DNA of 64,000 nt, from contig CM043961.1 in the NCBI GenBank assembly GCA_014529385.2, forward strand, positions 17,898,478-17,962,477. The letters run 5' to 3'. Below, piece by piece: positions 34,601-43,450 of the stretch. Position 1 is the stretch's first letter. Each line of letters begins with the position of its first letter. The position numbers and the translations under genes are program-made. The notes under the pieces are model-generated. The model had not been told where the DNA came from. It did no database searches and saw only the letters and a list, made by a program, of their open reading frames with translations. The DNA comes from Adiantum capillus-veneris (lineage: Eukaryota; Streptophyta; Polypodiopsida; Polypodiales; Pteridaceae).

Positions 34601-35279
34601 CCCCCGATAACGGGAAATTCTCTAGACAATTAAGTATGGCCAAACCATGTATAGTTGCCATCTCCATGAGATGTCTCCCATATTCAGTGTGTTCTTTATC
34701 CTGTGAGTTTCTAGTAAGCCCCCTCTGTGATAAATCCACTTCTGCAAGCATTTCCTCAGAAGTATCATAGAATACTGCTTGAGAGTTGGCCGTTCTGGCA
34801 TTAAAGTCTCCTAAGAGAACGATGTCTCCATCTCTAGAGAACTCCCATATGTCATTATTCAATATGGAGAAAGGGGATTGTCCTTTAGGTGAGGAGTAGA
34901 CTGAGGTATTCGGAGGGAAGTAGCATATAGCGATGTATAGAAATCTACTTGTCTCGGCTCTCATTCTCACCCACATATACCTTGCTTGCTCATCTTTCCT
35001 GATAATCTGTAGTAGTGGTTTCAGATCCTCTTTAAATAAGACTGCTACTCCTCCTAAACCCCGGCTACTCTGTAGAGATCTCTTGTCTGGTCGACCAGCT
35101 GTTTCCCATAAATAACCCTTCACATGTGGCATACGCTGTCCCGGTATCTGGTGTGTCTCTGAGTAGAAAACTATGTCTCTGTCCCTAAAGCTGTCTTCAA
35201 AGGCACCTACATCTAGCCTATATGATCCATTACAATTCCACGCCGCTATCTGTAGCGTCGTCCCATAGGTCTCGCACCG
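31643..35279 (-). pseudogene. LINE ORF2 (endonuclease-RT), one frame change
   Basis: Two frames of 639 and 557 codons overlap at 33213-33316 and together cover the whole ORF2. The endonuclease has SRGLGGVAVLFKEDL, LLGDFNARTAN and STVDYVM. The RT has GNYYTIMVGHTLTRLY, CCFVDFRKAFDTVP, VKQGCPLSPTLF and LYADDIVLI. The C-terminus has ESRIFKLCGMEPERELHYIC. The frame changes at about 33295, just before VKQGCPLSP. Upstream of the first Met the frame stays open to the ORF1 stop. In life the protein would nick target DNA and copy the RNA at that site. Confidence 0.88.
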
Positions 35280-36440
35280 TCATGCTGAGCGCTTTTCCAA
35301 AACCACTACTTTCCCTCCTCTATAAAAGGCGATTTTCCCCTTTTCTCGTGCAGCCCTGATCTCTGGCATCAACTCTTGCATGTGTGCCACTTGTGCCAAT
35401 GTAAGGTCATCTCCCAGGAAAATACCGGTTTTCTTAAGAGTTAGCCTCTTCTTTAGAAATTCTTTCCTTATTTCTATATTCGGGAAGTGGAGAATAAGTG
35501 CCCTATCCTTTACGTTTCCCTTCTCATCGATTCCTTTCTTGCCCACTCTCCATGCACTCGTGTGAGTGGGCTCTGTGATGCCCATGCATTGTAGCAGTTC
35601 CTTCACTTCTTCATCTACATTCTCTTTGTCTTTGACTCCTGTTACCCGCACATGCAGAGCCCGAGTCTTCCTTTTCTGCTCTTCCTCAATTGTCATATTA
35701 ATAATTGTGGAGGTAGGTGTGGTCTCGGGCATCTGGGTCTTCCCTTTCTTCACATCCTCAATCCATTTCTCTGCTTCATCAACCTTTTCTTGTGTCTTAA
35801 AGAGACGTTCCACCCATGAAGATGCCGTTTTCGATTTCTGTTCATCTCCTTCCCGTAGAGCTTTCATTTGATCCTTCATGTCCTCAAGCTCCTTGAGCAC
35901 CAAAGGTTGGTCGTCTCCCTTCTCCTTAGTTGTAGATTTGCAGGCCGCAAGTTCTCCTTTTAGCTCCTCGATTATTGCATCTTTTTCCCTCATGTTCTTT
36001 TCCATATTTGTTCTCCATGCTTCGAAACTTGCTACTGCCTCATCGAGTTTCTTTTGCATAACGCATTCTGTTACATTTACTTCGGCCTTGATTAGGTTTC
36101 GTAATTCTGTTTTCAAGATCTGAATCTCCTCATTTTGTATCCCCCGGGTCTCTCCCCTTAGTTCTCTCATCATGTCTCCATACATGGAGTTCCTGTAGCT
36201 CTCCGCGCTCGCGTGCATTTCCTTCCTGATGTCATCTCTCATGTAGTTTAGCTCTGATTTGAGCATCATCTGGACCTTCTCCATCATTAGTTCATCACGT
36301 ACCTTGGACGTTTTCCCCACTCGTAATGATCCTGGTGATAGTACAGTATCTCTGTTTCTCTGCTTAAATGTGGCTGTTGTTTTTTTTGGGGTGGTGTAGC
36401 TATCTACACCCGGCCCTTCCTCTTCGGTAAGCGGATCCAT
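35280..36440 (-). CDS. LINE ORF1 protein (RNA-binding, coiled coil)
   Basis: 386 codons, starting MDPLTEEEGPGVDSYTTPKK and ending VVVLEKRSA before a TGA. Residues about 55-230 are rich in Glu, Lys, Met and Leu in a heptad-like pattern, consistent with a coiled coil. Residues about 255-380 (RALHVRVTGVKDKEN, DRALILHFPN, EFLKKRLTLKKTGIFLGDDL) resemble the RRM plus C-terminal domain layout of LINE ORF1 proteins, which coat the element RNA and act as chaperones. The frame is uninterrupted. A shorter relative lies at 40723-41325. Function is inferred from layout, not from a known family name. Confidence 0.75.
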   Translation of the reverse strand: MDPLTEEEGPGVDSYTTPKKTTATFKQRNRDTVLSPGSLRVGKTSKVRDELMMEKVQMMLKSELNYMRDDIRKEMHASAESYRNSMYGDMMRELRGETRGIQNEEIQILKTELRNLIKAEVNVTECVMQKKLDEAVASFEAWRTNMEKNMREKDAIIEELKGELAACKSTTKEKGDDQPLVLKELEDMKDQMKALREGDEQKSKTASSWVERLFKTQEKVDEAEKWIEDVKKGKTQMPETTPTSTIINMTIEEEQKRKTRALHVRVTGVKDKENVDEEVKELLQCMGITEPTHTSAWRVGKKGIDEKGNVKDRALILHFPNIEIRKEFLKKRLTLKKTGIFLGDDLTLAQVAHMQELMPEIRAAREKGKIAFYRGGKVVVLEKRSA

Positions 36441-36592
36441 CGAACCCGCCCCGCAAATGTGGGGTAGGGTACTAAGGTAAGGGACCGAGAATAAGGCAAA
36501 CTTTAAAAGTTTATTTTAAAGCGTAAAAGCCTTTGAACTTTAAGAGTTTATTTCAAGGCTTAGAAAACCTTTAAACTTTAACGTAGAAAATG

Positions 36593-36690
36593 TAAGACCT
36601 TCTACGCGTAGGTAAAGGAGGGCTGCCGAGGACCTTCTACGCGTAGGTAAAGGAGAGGTGCCGAGGACATTCTATGCGTAGGGAATCACG
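36593..36690 (-). repeat. Tandem repeat in the LINE 5' UTR
   Basis: Three units of about 36 bp share CCTTCTACGCGTAGGTAAAG followed by GAGNGNTGCCGAGGA (the third unit has ATTCTATGCGTAGGGAA). TCTACGCGTAGG is nearly palindromic. Repeated units in a LINE 5' UTR often form the internal promoter; that role here is inference. Confidence 0.7.
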
Positions 36691-36736
36691 GAGTACCGCG
36701 TCTCCTGCGTGAGCCCGCTGCCTCACTGCCTCACTG

Positions 36737-36779
36737 AGAGAGAGAGAGAGAGAGAGAGAAAGAAAGAAAGAAAGAAAGA
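36737..36779. repeat. (GA)n then (GAAA)n at the LINE copy 4/5 junction
   Basis: GA repeats pass into GAAA repeats that form the 3' tail of LINE copy 5 in minus orientation. Confidence 0.95.
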
Positions 36780-37002
36780 TTTTTAACGTCTATGTCAGGC
36801 CGAAATCGGCCTATGAGACAAATCAAATGTACATTGTGTGTATGTCATCCGTCTATTGGAAAGACAAATGAAACAAAATTGATACAAAACTGAGCGGAAA
36901 GTAGGTAGTGGAGTATCTGAGGAGGGATGGAGCTCTATCTCTAGGGGTATATGCATGTCTGTATGCTCAAGGTAGTACAATCATGAGAATGCATCAAGCT
37001 AT

Positions 37003-40000
37003 CTAGCTCCATCCTGTACTAATGGGGGGGTGTAAGATGTGGTACATGGGTGGGTCTGGTGCCAAGGCTATCCGGATGAAAGCTGTCGGGTCAGCCCTCA
37101 TCTGAGCCACTCGCTCCTCAGTGGCACGGCGCTCCCGGGCTCGGATCTCCTCGATCTGTCGGTGGTGGGAGCTCGCGCCCCTGTAGCCTGTGACTCGTGG
37201 TCGTCGTCTAGCTCGGTTCACCTCCGCCTGTGGGAGTGTCACTCCCCTCTGAGTGTCTGGTGAGGGGGGGGCGGAAATCCTCTGAAAGAAGTCTGTGAGC
37301 TGCGACTGTCTCCCCTCTGTCTGTGTAGCTGTGTGTGGCTGTAGTAGTGTGTCCCGATGGCTCTGTATCTCTAGTAAGAAACGTCCGAGCTGTCTCTGAT
37401 CTCGAGATTCCATGATCTCTCGGAGAGTGGGCTGTCCTCTAAATAGGGCCTCATACCTGCCTCTGATCTCAGTGTATGCTCTGCATCTACATACAAAGTG
37501 CTCCTCACTCTCCACCTCCTCTGTGCAGGCTCTGCAGATTCGCTCCCCCCTCGGAACACCAGTATGTCTCCCGATCTCAATCTCTAACCTGTGTGAAGCC
37601 ACTCTCAGCTGACCAATCGCCACCCGTGAGCTATGTGGCATATATGTGTCCATGTAGCGTGGTCTCTGTATGAACCCCCCAGACAATATGGTGAGAAACT
37701 GGTCTCTGTAATCTGACATCCTCGTCCCCAAGCTAGGTGCCGCCCAGACTCTCCTAGTGTATAGCTGCCACAGATCCTGTCTCAATACCAAGTTCCTCTC
37801 ACTGCGAGAGAGGTGAACATATGGTGAGTGGGGGTCGTACTGGAATGGTGGTAGGCTCTCCATGTCAAGACCGTGTCCCTCAAACCATGCTCTGACCTGT
37901 GAGTACCATGCTCTCTCATGTCCACTCTCTGATAGCTGTATAGCTGCCTCAAATGCTCTACGGGTAAGTCTGTCAGGAGGTAGCTCTCTCATCCTCTGGA
38001 TGAAGCAAACTGTCTGGAATAGTGCCTCTACAACCATAGGTGGTGTGGCGAGCTCGGCTCTAATAATGTCGTGTGGCACTGTCTTCTTGCTGCGGAGCAA
38101 GCGTGAGATCATATATACCTGTGGTCTCTCAAGTTGTGTCCACTGGTCAGCTGTCAATCCTGGTGCCCATACTGCCGCCGAGTACATCAAGGCCGGGGTG
38201 ACTAAGGTGTCGAAAAGCCACCCCTTCGTGCGGGGCTCCTGAAAGTGTGCCTGGTGGCACCTCCGCTCTAGCATGGCCAGAGCTGCATATCCTCGGGTGA
38301 GCCTGTCAACAGCAGCCTGCCTCATAGTGAAGGGTCCTGGTAGGCTGGTGAATGTGATGCCAAGGTAGACATAGGAGGTGACTACATCAACCTGTCCTCC
38401 TGCTGCTGTGAAGGTGGCGGCGCTCCTCACTGCACTGGATGTGTGAAAGATCATAACCTTGGTTTTGCCAAGGTTCACAGTCAACCCCCTGTGTGTGCTG
38501 AATTCGTCCAAGGCCTCAAGATGGCGTTGCAAGCCCTCGGGTGACTCTGAAATCAACACAATATCATCAGCATATAACATGATGTGGACCGGAGTACCTG
38601 CCAAGTCGCTTCCCTCTCCCCCTGCTCGCAGTATGTAGTCGGAGATCTCGTCGATGTATAGCCCAAAGAGTGTCGGGGAGAGTGGGCATCCTTGCTTAAC
38701 ACCAATGGTGCTAGCAATGGTCTCTGAAAAACCGCCTGGGCAACGAACCCGACCCGTCACCCTCTCATATAGAGCATATATGGCCCAAATCATCTCTGTT
38801 GGTACCCCAATGCTGTGAAGGCGCTGGAAGAGTCTCTCGCGTGGGACTGTGTCAAAGGCCTTGCGGAAGTCCACAAAGCAGCAGTAAAGCCTCTTCTTCC
38901 GCGCCTTTGCCCCATCAATGAGGTAGTGCAGAACGAAGATGTGGTCAATGGTGGAGAAAGCTCGTCTGAAACCTCCTTGGCCTGGAGCTCGTAAACCCTC
39001 GATCTCTGCGTAGCAGCTGAGCTGTGCCTCAAGTACTGCTCCATATAGCTTGGCCATCGTGTGGCCAATCATGATAGTCCTGTAGTTCCCTGGGTCCAGG
39101 GTGTCGCCAGATTTGTGGATAGGCACTATGGTGTGCTGTGTCCACTCCTCTGGGAAGCCCTCCCCTATAGCCTGGTTGAAGACATGTGCAATCAACGGGG
39201 CTATAGTGGAGGCCGCATAAATGATGTGCTCACTCTGTAATCCAGTATGGTCAGCTGATCGTCTGTGCTGCATGCGGCGTATGGCCCTCTCTACCATCTC
39301 TGCTGTAAAGAAGGAGGAGCACGTGGGGCGAGGCTCGTGTGGTTGTGGAATAGGAGGCTGCCCTGGCACTTCATAAAGTCGCTCTGCATAATCATGCCAT
39401 ATCTGTGGATCCTCAATAGCTGTGGTCGGACGTGGCTCGCGTAGGGTGCGCCATGCCGTCGTGCTATCCATGCTCATGAATAGGCGGTATAGCTCAAGCT
39501 CCTGTGCCTCTTCGAATGCTCGCCGCTTTTGGCGTGTCAGCGTCTTCATATGCCGTCTGGCCTCTCTCTCTGTGATCTCTCCTAAGGCTCGTCGTGCATG
39601 GAGGCGTCGGTATAGCTCTCTGCACTCATCATCATACCAGCGGTTCTGAGGCATAGCCCCGGGGGGGGGAGTGCGTCCTGTGTGAGTGGTGTGTGGAAAA
39701 GAGCTAATAGCTGAAGTGTGGAGAACGGAAGAGATATGTGATGTGAGAACTGAGAGTGGTGTGGATGGGTGGAGGAGACATAGGCCATGTTCGACCTTGG
39801 CCGAGTAAATAGAGGCTAACTCATGTGTGAAATGGATGGTGGTGTGTGGAGTGCGTGTTGTGGAGCTGTGTGTGATGGTATCTCCGGTGATAGAGAAAGA
39901 GAGGTATGTGTGGTCGGCTCCGATGGGTATGGGTGGAATGGTGAAGGATGTGATAAGGTGTGTAGCCTCCCTGGGTCCCAGAATATAGTCGACTGTACTC

Positions 40001-40629
40001 CCCCCTCCTTCTGCAACTCCATGTGGCATACAAGTCAGGCCCCCTGAGGTGGGCCACTGGACCATCCCGTTATAAATAACGAGACGGTGCTGGGAGCCAA
40101 GTCGAAGTAGATGTCGTCCATAAGCTGTGATTGGAGCTCTGTCTGCTGTGTCTCTCATAGTAGCCTCCTCATCTAGAGTGTGTAGTGTCTCTGGGTCCTC
40201 ATGGTCATATGTCTCACACTGCTCACTGCGTGTACGAGCATTGAAGTCTCCCATAAGGAAGACTTCACCCAGTGTGGAGTACTCCATAATCTCCTCCGTG
40301 AGGCATGCGTACGGTGACTCCTGCTCAATAGGGGCGAATCTGGAGCCTGTGGGAGCAACATAGCAAAGGGCAATGTAGACGATCCTGTCTCGTGAGAGCT
40401 CGAGGCGAATCCACATGTAGCGGGCCTGTGGGTCCCGGGCAACAATCTGTAGTCTGCTGTGAAGCCCCTGTCTAAAGAGTATGGCCACTCCTCCTGAGCC
40501 GCGAGTGGTGTGCTGGCGCATACATCCTCGATGTAGAGACTCCCACTGAAATCCATGTATCCGTGGTAACCCTCTCTCCGGGCTCTCGTGTGTCTCTGTA
40601 AGTAGAATGATGTCTCGACCTCTCATCAC
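37003..40629 (-). CDS. LINE ORF2: APE endonuclease-reverse transcriptase
   Basis: 1,208 codons from the first Met, without a stop; the frame is open a further 31 codons upstream (VTVWNCNGDLW, the usual endonuclease start) to the ORF1 stop. The endonuclease spans residues about 1-245 with GDFNA at about 127, STVDYIL at about 211 and ADH at about 238. The RT spans about 500-760: GNYRTIMIGHT, CCFVDFRKAFDTVP, VKQGCPLSPTLF and the YADD catalytic site at about 686. Near the C-terminus, ICRACTEEVESEEHFVCRC is a probable zinc-binding segment. It would carry out target-primed reverse transcription in the nucleus. No missing catalytic motif is apparent. Confidence 0.92.
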   Translation of the reverse strand: MMRGRDIILLTETHESPERGLPRIHGFQWESLHRGCMRQHTTRGSGGVAILFRQGLHSRLQIVARDPQARYMWIRLELSRDRIVYIALCYVAPTGSRFAPIEQESPYACLTEEIMEYSTLGEVFLMGDFNARTRSEQCETYDHEDPETLHTLDEEATMRDTADRAPITAYGRHLLRLGSQHRLVIYNGMVQWPTSGGLTCMPHGVAEGGGSTVDYILGPREATHLITSFTIPPIPIGADHTYLSFSITGDTITHSSTTRTPHTTIHFTHELASIYSAKVEHGLCLLHPSTPLSVLTSHISSVLHTSAISSFPHTTHTGRTPPPGAMPQNRWYDDECRELYRRLHARRALGEITEREARRHMKTLTRQKRRAFEEAQELELYRLFMSMDSTTAWRTLREPRPTTAIEDPQIWHDYAERLYEVPGQPPIPQPHEPRPTCSSFFTAEMVERAIRRMQHRRSADHTGLQSEHIIYAASTIAPLIAHVFNQAIGEGFPEEWTQHTIVPIHKSGDTLDPGNYRTIMIGHTMAKLYGAVLEAQLSCYAEIEGLRAPGQGGFRRAFSTIDHIFVLHYLIDGAKARKKRLYCCFVDFRKAFDTVPRERLFQRLHSIGVPTEMIWAIYALYERVTGRVRCPGGFSETIASTIGVKQGCPLSPTLFGLYIDEISDYILRAGGEGSDLAGTPVHIMLYADDIVLISESPEGLQRHLEALDEFSTHRGLTVNLGKTKVMIFHTSSAVRSAATFTAAGGQVDVVTSYVYLGITFTSLPGPFTMRQAAVDRLTRGYAALAMLERRCHQAHFQEPRTKGWLFDTLVTPALMYSAAVWAPGLTADQWTQLERPQVYMISRLLRSKKTVPHDIIRAELATPPMVVEALFQTVCFIQRMRELPPDRLTRRAFEAAIQLSESGHERAWYSQVRAWFEGHGLDMESLPPFQYDPHSPYVHLSRSERNLVLRQDLWQLYTRRVWAAPSLGTRMSDYRDQFLTILSGGFIQRPRYMDTYMPHSSRVAIGQLRVASHRLEIEIGRHTGVPRGERICRACTEEVESEEHFVCRCRAYTEIRGRYEALFRGQPTLREIMESRDQRQLGRFLLEIQSHRDTLLQPHTATQTEGRQSQLTDFFQRISAPPSPDTQRGVTLPQAEVNRARRRPRVTGYRGASSHHRQIEEIRARERRATEERVAQMRADPTAFIRIALAPDPPMYHILHPPISTGWS

Positions 40630-40722
40630 CTCCTCAAGTCTCTCTGGGTGTGTCCATAAGTCTCCATTGCAATTCCAAACCGTGACATGAATCTCCTCGT
40701 GTGTCCCACAGGCCGCGAGTCC

Positions 40723-41325
40723 CTATGCGATGGTCTTGCCATCAATGATAACCCTACCATCCCGATATACTGCCTTCTTCCCTTCTTTGCGGGCTTGGTG
40801 GACTCGAGGCATGCACGCGCGACGGTGATCTTGTTGCATCTTTGTGAGGTCATCATCTAGATAAATTGGTGGGCCGTCGATCCCTCTCAAGATGACCCTC
40901 TTTCGGAGGAAGGAAGTTCGAGACTCCTCGGAGGCGAATTGGAGGATGAGAGCTCTTTGCTTTGGATCTTTGCCGGCTCTCGAAACTTTGGAGAAAGGGA
41001 TCTCTTCTTCCTTGTATCCCACTTTCTTGCATAAAGCTTTCCCATCGCTTTCGGGTGTAGACCCTTCTTCTTCTTTGATGCCGGTCACTCGCACATTGAG
41101 ACGGCGAGCTTGTCGCATCTTCTCCTCTTCGATGGTTGTGTGTACGATGAGTACTTCATCTTTTTGGGCTTCCTCTCTTGCTACCTTCTTGATGTTCTTT
41201 GTGACTACTTCGACCCATCCTTCTTTGGTGGCCTCTAATTTGTCCTCAATGCTTGCGGTGAGGGCTTTGGTGATCTCCTCCTTGAGGGCTTCCTTAGCCT
41301 CCCCTTTAATCTCTCTATCACTCAC
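40723..41325 (-). CDS. LINE ORF1, C-terminal 200 codons
   Basis: Begins MSDREIKGEAKEALKEEI and ends GRVIIDGKTIA at a TAG. The ORF2 frame continues in register directly after that stop. It has a charged helical N-terminal part, then the same RRM-like RRLNVRVTGIKEEEG and RALILQFASEESRTSFLRKR pattern as at 35280-36440, and the DDDLTKMQQDHRRACMP segment. Upstream coding is replaced by a (CT)n tract, so the N-terminal half is lost. The start shown is only the first available Met. Confidence 0.75.
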   Translation of the reverse strand: MSDREIKGEAKEALKEEITKALTASIEDKLEATKEGWVEVVTKNIKKVAREEAQKDEVLIVHTTIEEEKMRQARRLNVRVTGIKEEEGSTPESDGKALCKKVGYKEEEIPFSKVSRAGKDPKQRALILQFASEESRTSFLRKRVILRGIDGPPIYLDDDLTKMQQDHRRACMPRVHQARKEGKKAVYRDGRVIIDGKTIA

Positions 41326-41326
41326 A

Positions 41327-41332
<6 letters not shown>

Positions 41333-41372
<40 letters not shown>
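41333..41372. repeat. (CT)n at the 5' end of LINE copy 5
   Basis: A run of about 20 CT units lies between LINE copy 5 and a small inverted LINE piece. Confidence 0.95.
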
Positions 41373-41375
<3 letters not shown>

Positions 41376-41488
41376 AGAGAGCTAGAGACAGAGCTACACT
41401 ACATATGCCACTGCACTGTGTATTATGAGATACGAGGGCGCTTCCATTGCTTATTCAGGGAGGGTTTTGGACCCCTAGATAGAGTCAT

Positions 41489-41489
<1 letters not shown>
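41373..41489 (+). mobile_element. Inverted LINE 3'-region piece
   Basis: About 117 bp that is the reverse complement of 42028-42146, the upstream end of LINE copy 6. It starts GGTAGAGAGCTAGAGACAG and ends TAGATAGAGTCATGA. A matching CT/GA tract on each side extends the inverted repeat. It is LINE ORF2 C-terminal sequence placed in the + direction. Confidence 0.85.

Positions 41490-41532
<43 letters not shown>
41490..41532. repeat. (GA)n at the 3' tail of LINE copy 6
   Basis: About 20 GA units, followed at once by AAATGAAATGAAATG, the LINE 3' tail read on the + strand. Confidence 0.95.
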
Positions 41533-41535
<3 letters not shown>

Positions 41536-42141
41536 GAAATGAAATGAAATGATATATTAACGTCTTCAAAAGGCCAAAATGACCTATGAGACCATCAGAT
41601 ACAAAGTGGTGAATCTAATACAATGTCTGAAGTACAAGTACAAAAAGTACTGAAAGTAAAAATGAAAACTGAAAATGAGTGTGAAATGTGAAATGTGAAA
41701 ATGTAAAATAGGCCATCAATGACAATCTGGGTGTCGTGCTAGAATGCCTATGATCCTCTGTTGGAGTCTCCGTCGATGGAGTGTGTTCCTGTGTCTCGGT
41801 CGTGGTCGTATCGATCTCCCGAGCTCAGTCGCCCTATCAATGAGGGTGCCTCTCGTATGAATGTGGGTACAACCCTGTGCTAGTGGTTGGTCTCTTGGCT
41901 CCCTCGATCCAAAGAATTTTGTGATCTGTCTCTGCGACTGTTGTGCTCCATGTCCCCTCAACAGACTATCTCTATGTCGGTGTAGCTCAAGTAGATATAT
42001 GCCAAGGCATCTCTGATCCTGATACCTCATGACTCTATCTAGGGGTCCAAAACCCTCCCTGAATAAGCAATGGAAGCGCCCTCGTATCTCATAATACACA
42101 GTGCAGTGGCATATGTAGTGTAGCTCTGTCTCTAGCTCTCT

Positions 42142-42146
<5 letters not shown>
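41533..42146 (-). mobile_element. LINE copy 6: 5'-truncated C-terminus and 3' UTR
   Basis: About 610 bp, close to 7036-7650 of copy 2. The minus frame 41716-42120 encodes ELHYICHCTVYYEIRGRFHC, LGIYLLELHRHRDSLLRG and RQITKFFGSREPRDQ, ending ILARHPDCH at the ORF2 stop. The 3' UTR and CATTT-type tail follow. The upstream end is cut at a (GA)n tract. Confidence 0.85.

Positions 42147-42203
<57 letters not shown>
42147..42203. repeat. (GA)n at the truncated end of LINE copy 6
   Basis: About 28 GA units between LINE copy 6 and unrelated downstream sequence. Confidence 0.95.
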
Positions 42204-42206
<3 letters not shown>

Positions 42207-43450
42207 GTGAGTGATAGAGAGATAAGAAAACTAACACCGGATAGGGTCCCAAACCCCCCTCCAAGGGCCCCCCTCTCTATTGTTGGAGAGGTATTTGCTT
42301 TAGATTGCACAAATGCTGATGTAATGATCGTAGATGTTGAGATGCTAACGCTACTGATGAAGGGTGAGCAAATGCGATGCGTGTGCGGAGAGGGACGAGA
42401 GACAGAGAGAACATACAGAGTGGGTGGGAAAACTCTCACCAGAAGTGTATGAGAGTGCTCCTTACTCCTTGTATATGTACAATGAATAAGGAGAAGAGTG
42501 GGCGGTCGGATATAGTGTTCGGCCTGGGGCAAAGGTACATCCGCCTTTAACCCCAAAAATTGATGCTTGGATGTGAGAGGCTAAGGGCTGGAATGCAAAA
42601 ACACTGGTGGAATCCGCCTTTAACCCCAACAACCGATGCTTGGATGTGAGAGGCTAAGGGCTGGAATGCAAAAAACCTAGTGGGATCTGCAACCGTCGTG
42701 GAGGCTATGGCTGGCTTGCTATGGCCGATGCCAATGGTGGGCTGAAAACTGAGAACGCTGGCTGATCTGAGGGCGGGGCTGAATCTGAACATACTGGTGT
42801 AATTGTTGGATCTGCGACGGTATGGCAAGGTTATGGCTGAAAACTGCTAATGCTAGGGCTGATCTGGTATCGAGGGCTGATCTGTTGCTGTAGGGCTGAG
42901 GATGCTAGAATTATGATGGGAAAATGCGAGGAGGCTGGCTGCCCATTGGGTGTGAGGGTACTATCTTATCCTGAATGGGTGACTTGGGGGTCACTTATAT
43001 AGAAAATAAATGTTGGGTCGAGCAGAAGCTTCAGGACAACCCCACGACTTGGTCTAAAGATGCATGATAAATGTCAATAATAAGTGAAAAATCATTTATA
43101 AGAGGTGCTTCGCATGCATATACTACCTAGGCTTGGTACTAATGATACTATACATGCACACTCCCCAGTGCCTACCCCTAGCAAACACTAGTTGTGCTCA
43201 TGTGCAATCATAGGGTATGCAACTAATCTATAATGCCCGGACATGCACGTCCTGCATACAGGCTCACAAAGGTGCCAGAACACTTCCTAGGCTTCCCTAA
43301 ACCCTAGAAGGAGTTACCTTGTCTACATGCACATAGGGTTAGATGTGCATGTGACAATTGGACAATTGGCCGCGGTAAAGAGAACCCTAAAAATTTGGTG
43401 ACATGGTAAATCGAATTCAACCTGCCCAAGAATCGTGGAAATTCAGCTGA
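42204..43450. other. No gene recognised; one short tandem duplication
   Basis: About 1.25 kb without a convincing frame. At 42541-42690 a 75-bp unit (CCGCCTTTAACCCCAA, then GATGCTTGGATGTGAGAGGC) occurs twice. From about 42690 to 42900 GGCTGAT/GCTGAAAAC phrases recur. The origin is unknown; the piece may belong to an unrecognised LTR or to host intergenic DNA. Confidence 0.5.

Larger units (their letters stand above)
31452..36736 (-). mobile_element. LINE copy 4: nearly full-length two-ORF element
   Basis: A minus-strand element of about 5.3 kb. It has a 5' UTR of about 295 bp with a tandem repeat (36593-36690), ORF1 (35280-36440), then ORF2 (31643-35279) in the same frame after one TGA. The 3' UTR ends in CATTT-type repeats at 31452. 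ORF2 carries an APE-type endonuclease, a reverse transcriptase and a Cys/His tail. This is not the L1 arrangement with zf-RVT seen at 58-63 kb; the clade is unresolved (RTE/Jockey/I-like). One frame change near 33295 breaks ORF2. The 5' end meets a (GA)n tract and LINE copy 5 in head-to-tail order. Confidence 0.88.
36780..41332 (-). mobile_element. LINE copy 5: 5'-truncated copy with intact ORF2
   Basis: A minus-strand LINE with an intact long ORF2 and the last 200 codons of ORF1. It is truncated in ORF1 at a (CT)n tract at about 41333. The 3' UTR carries a segment (AACGTCTATGTCAGGCCG near 36785, + strand) equivalent to that of other copies, and the tail is (GAAA)n. Its proteins are clearly diverged from copies 2, 4 and 6, so it is a separate subfamily. 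The open ORF2 suggests recent insertion or selection. Confidence 0.88.

Noticed and set aside
38790-40556. Minus- and plus-strand frames of 60-130 codons within 37-40.6 kb
   Set aside because: They are shadows of the long LINE ORF2.
41333-42203. Serine-leucine repeat ORFs across the CT/GA tracts
   Set aside because: They are direct translations of dinucleotide repeats and carry no protein signal.
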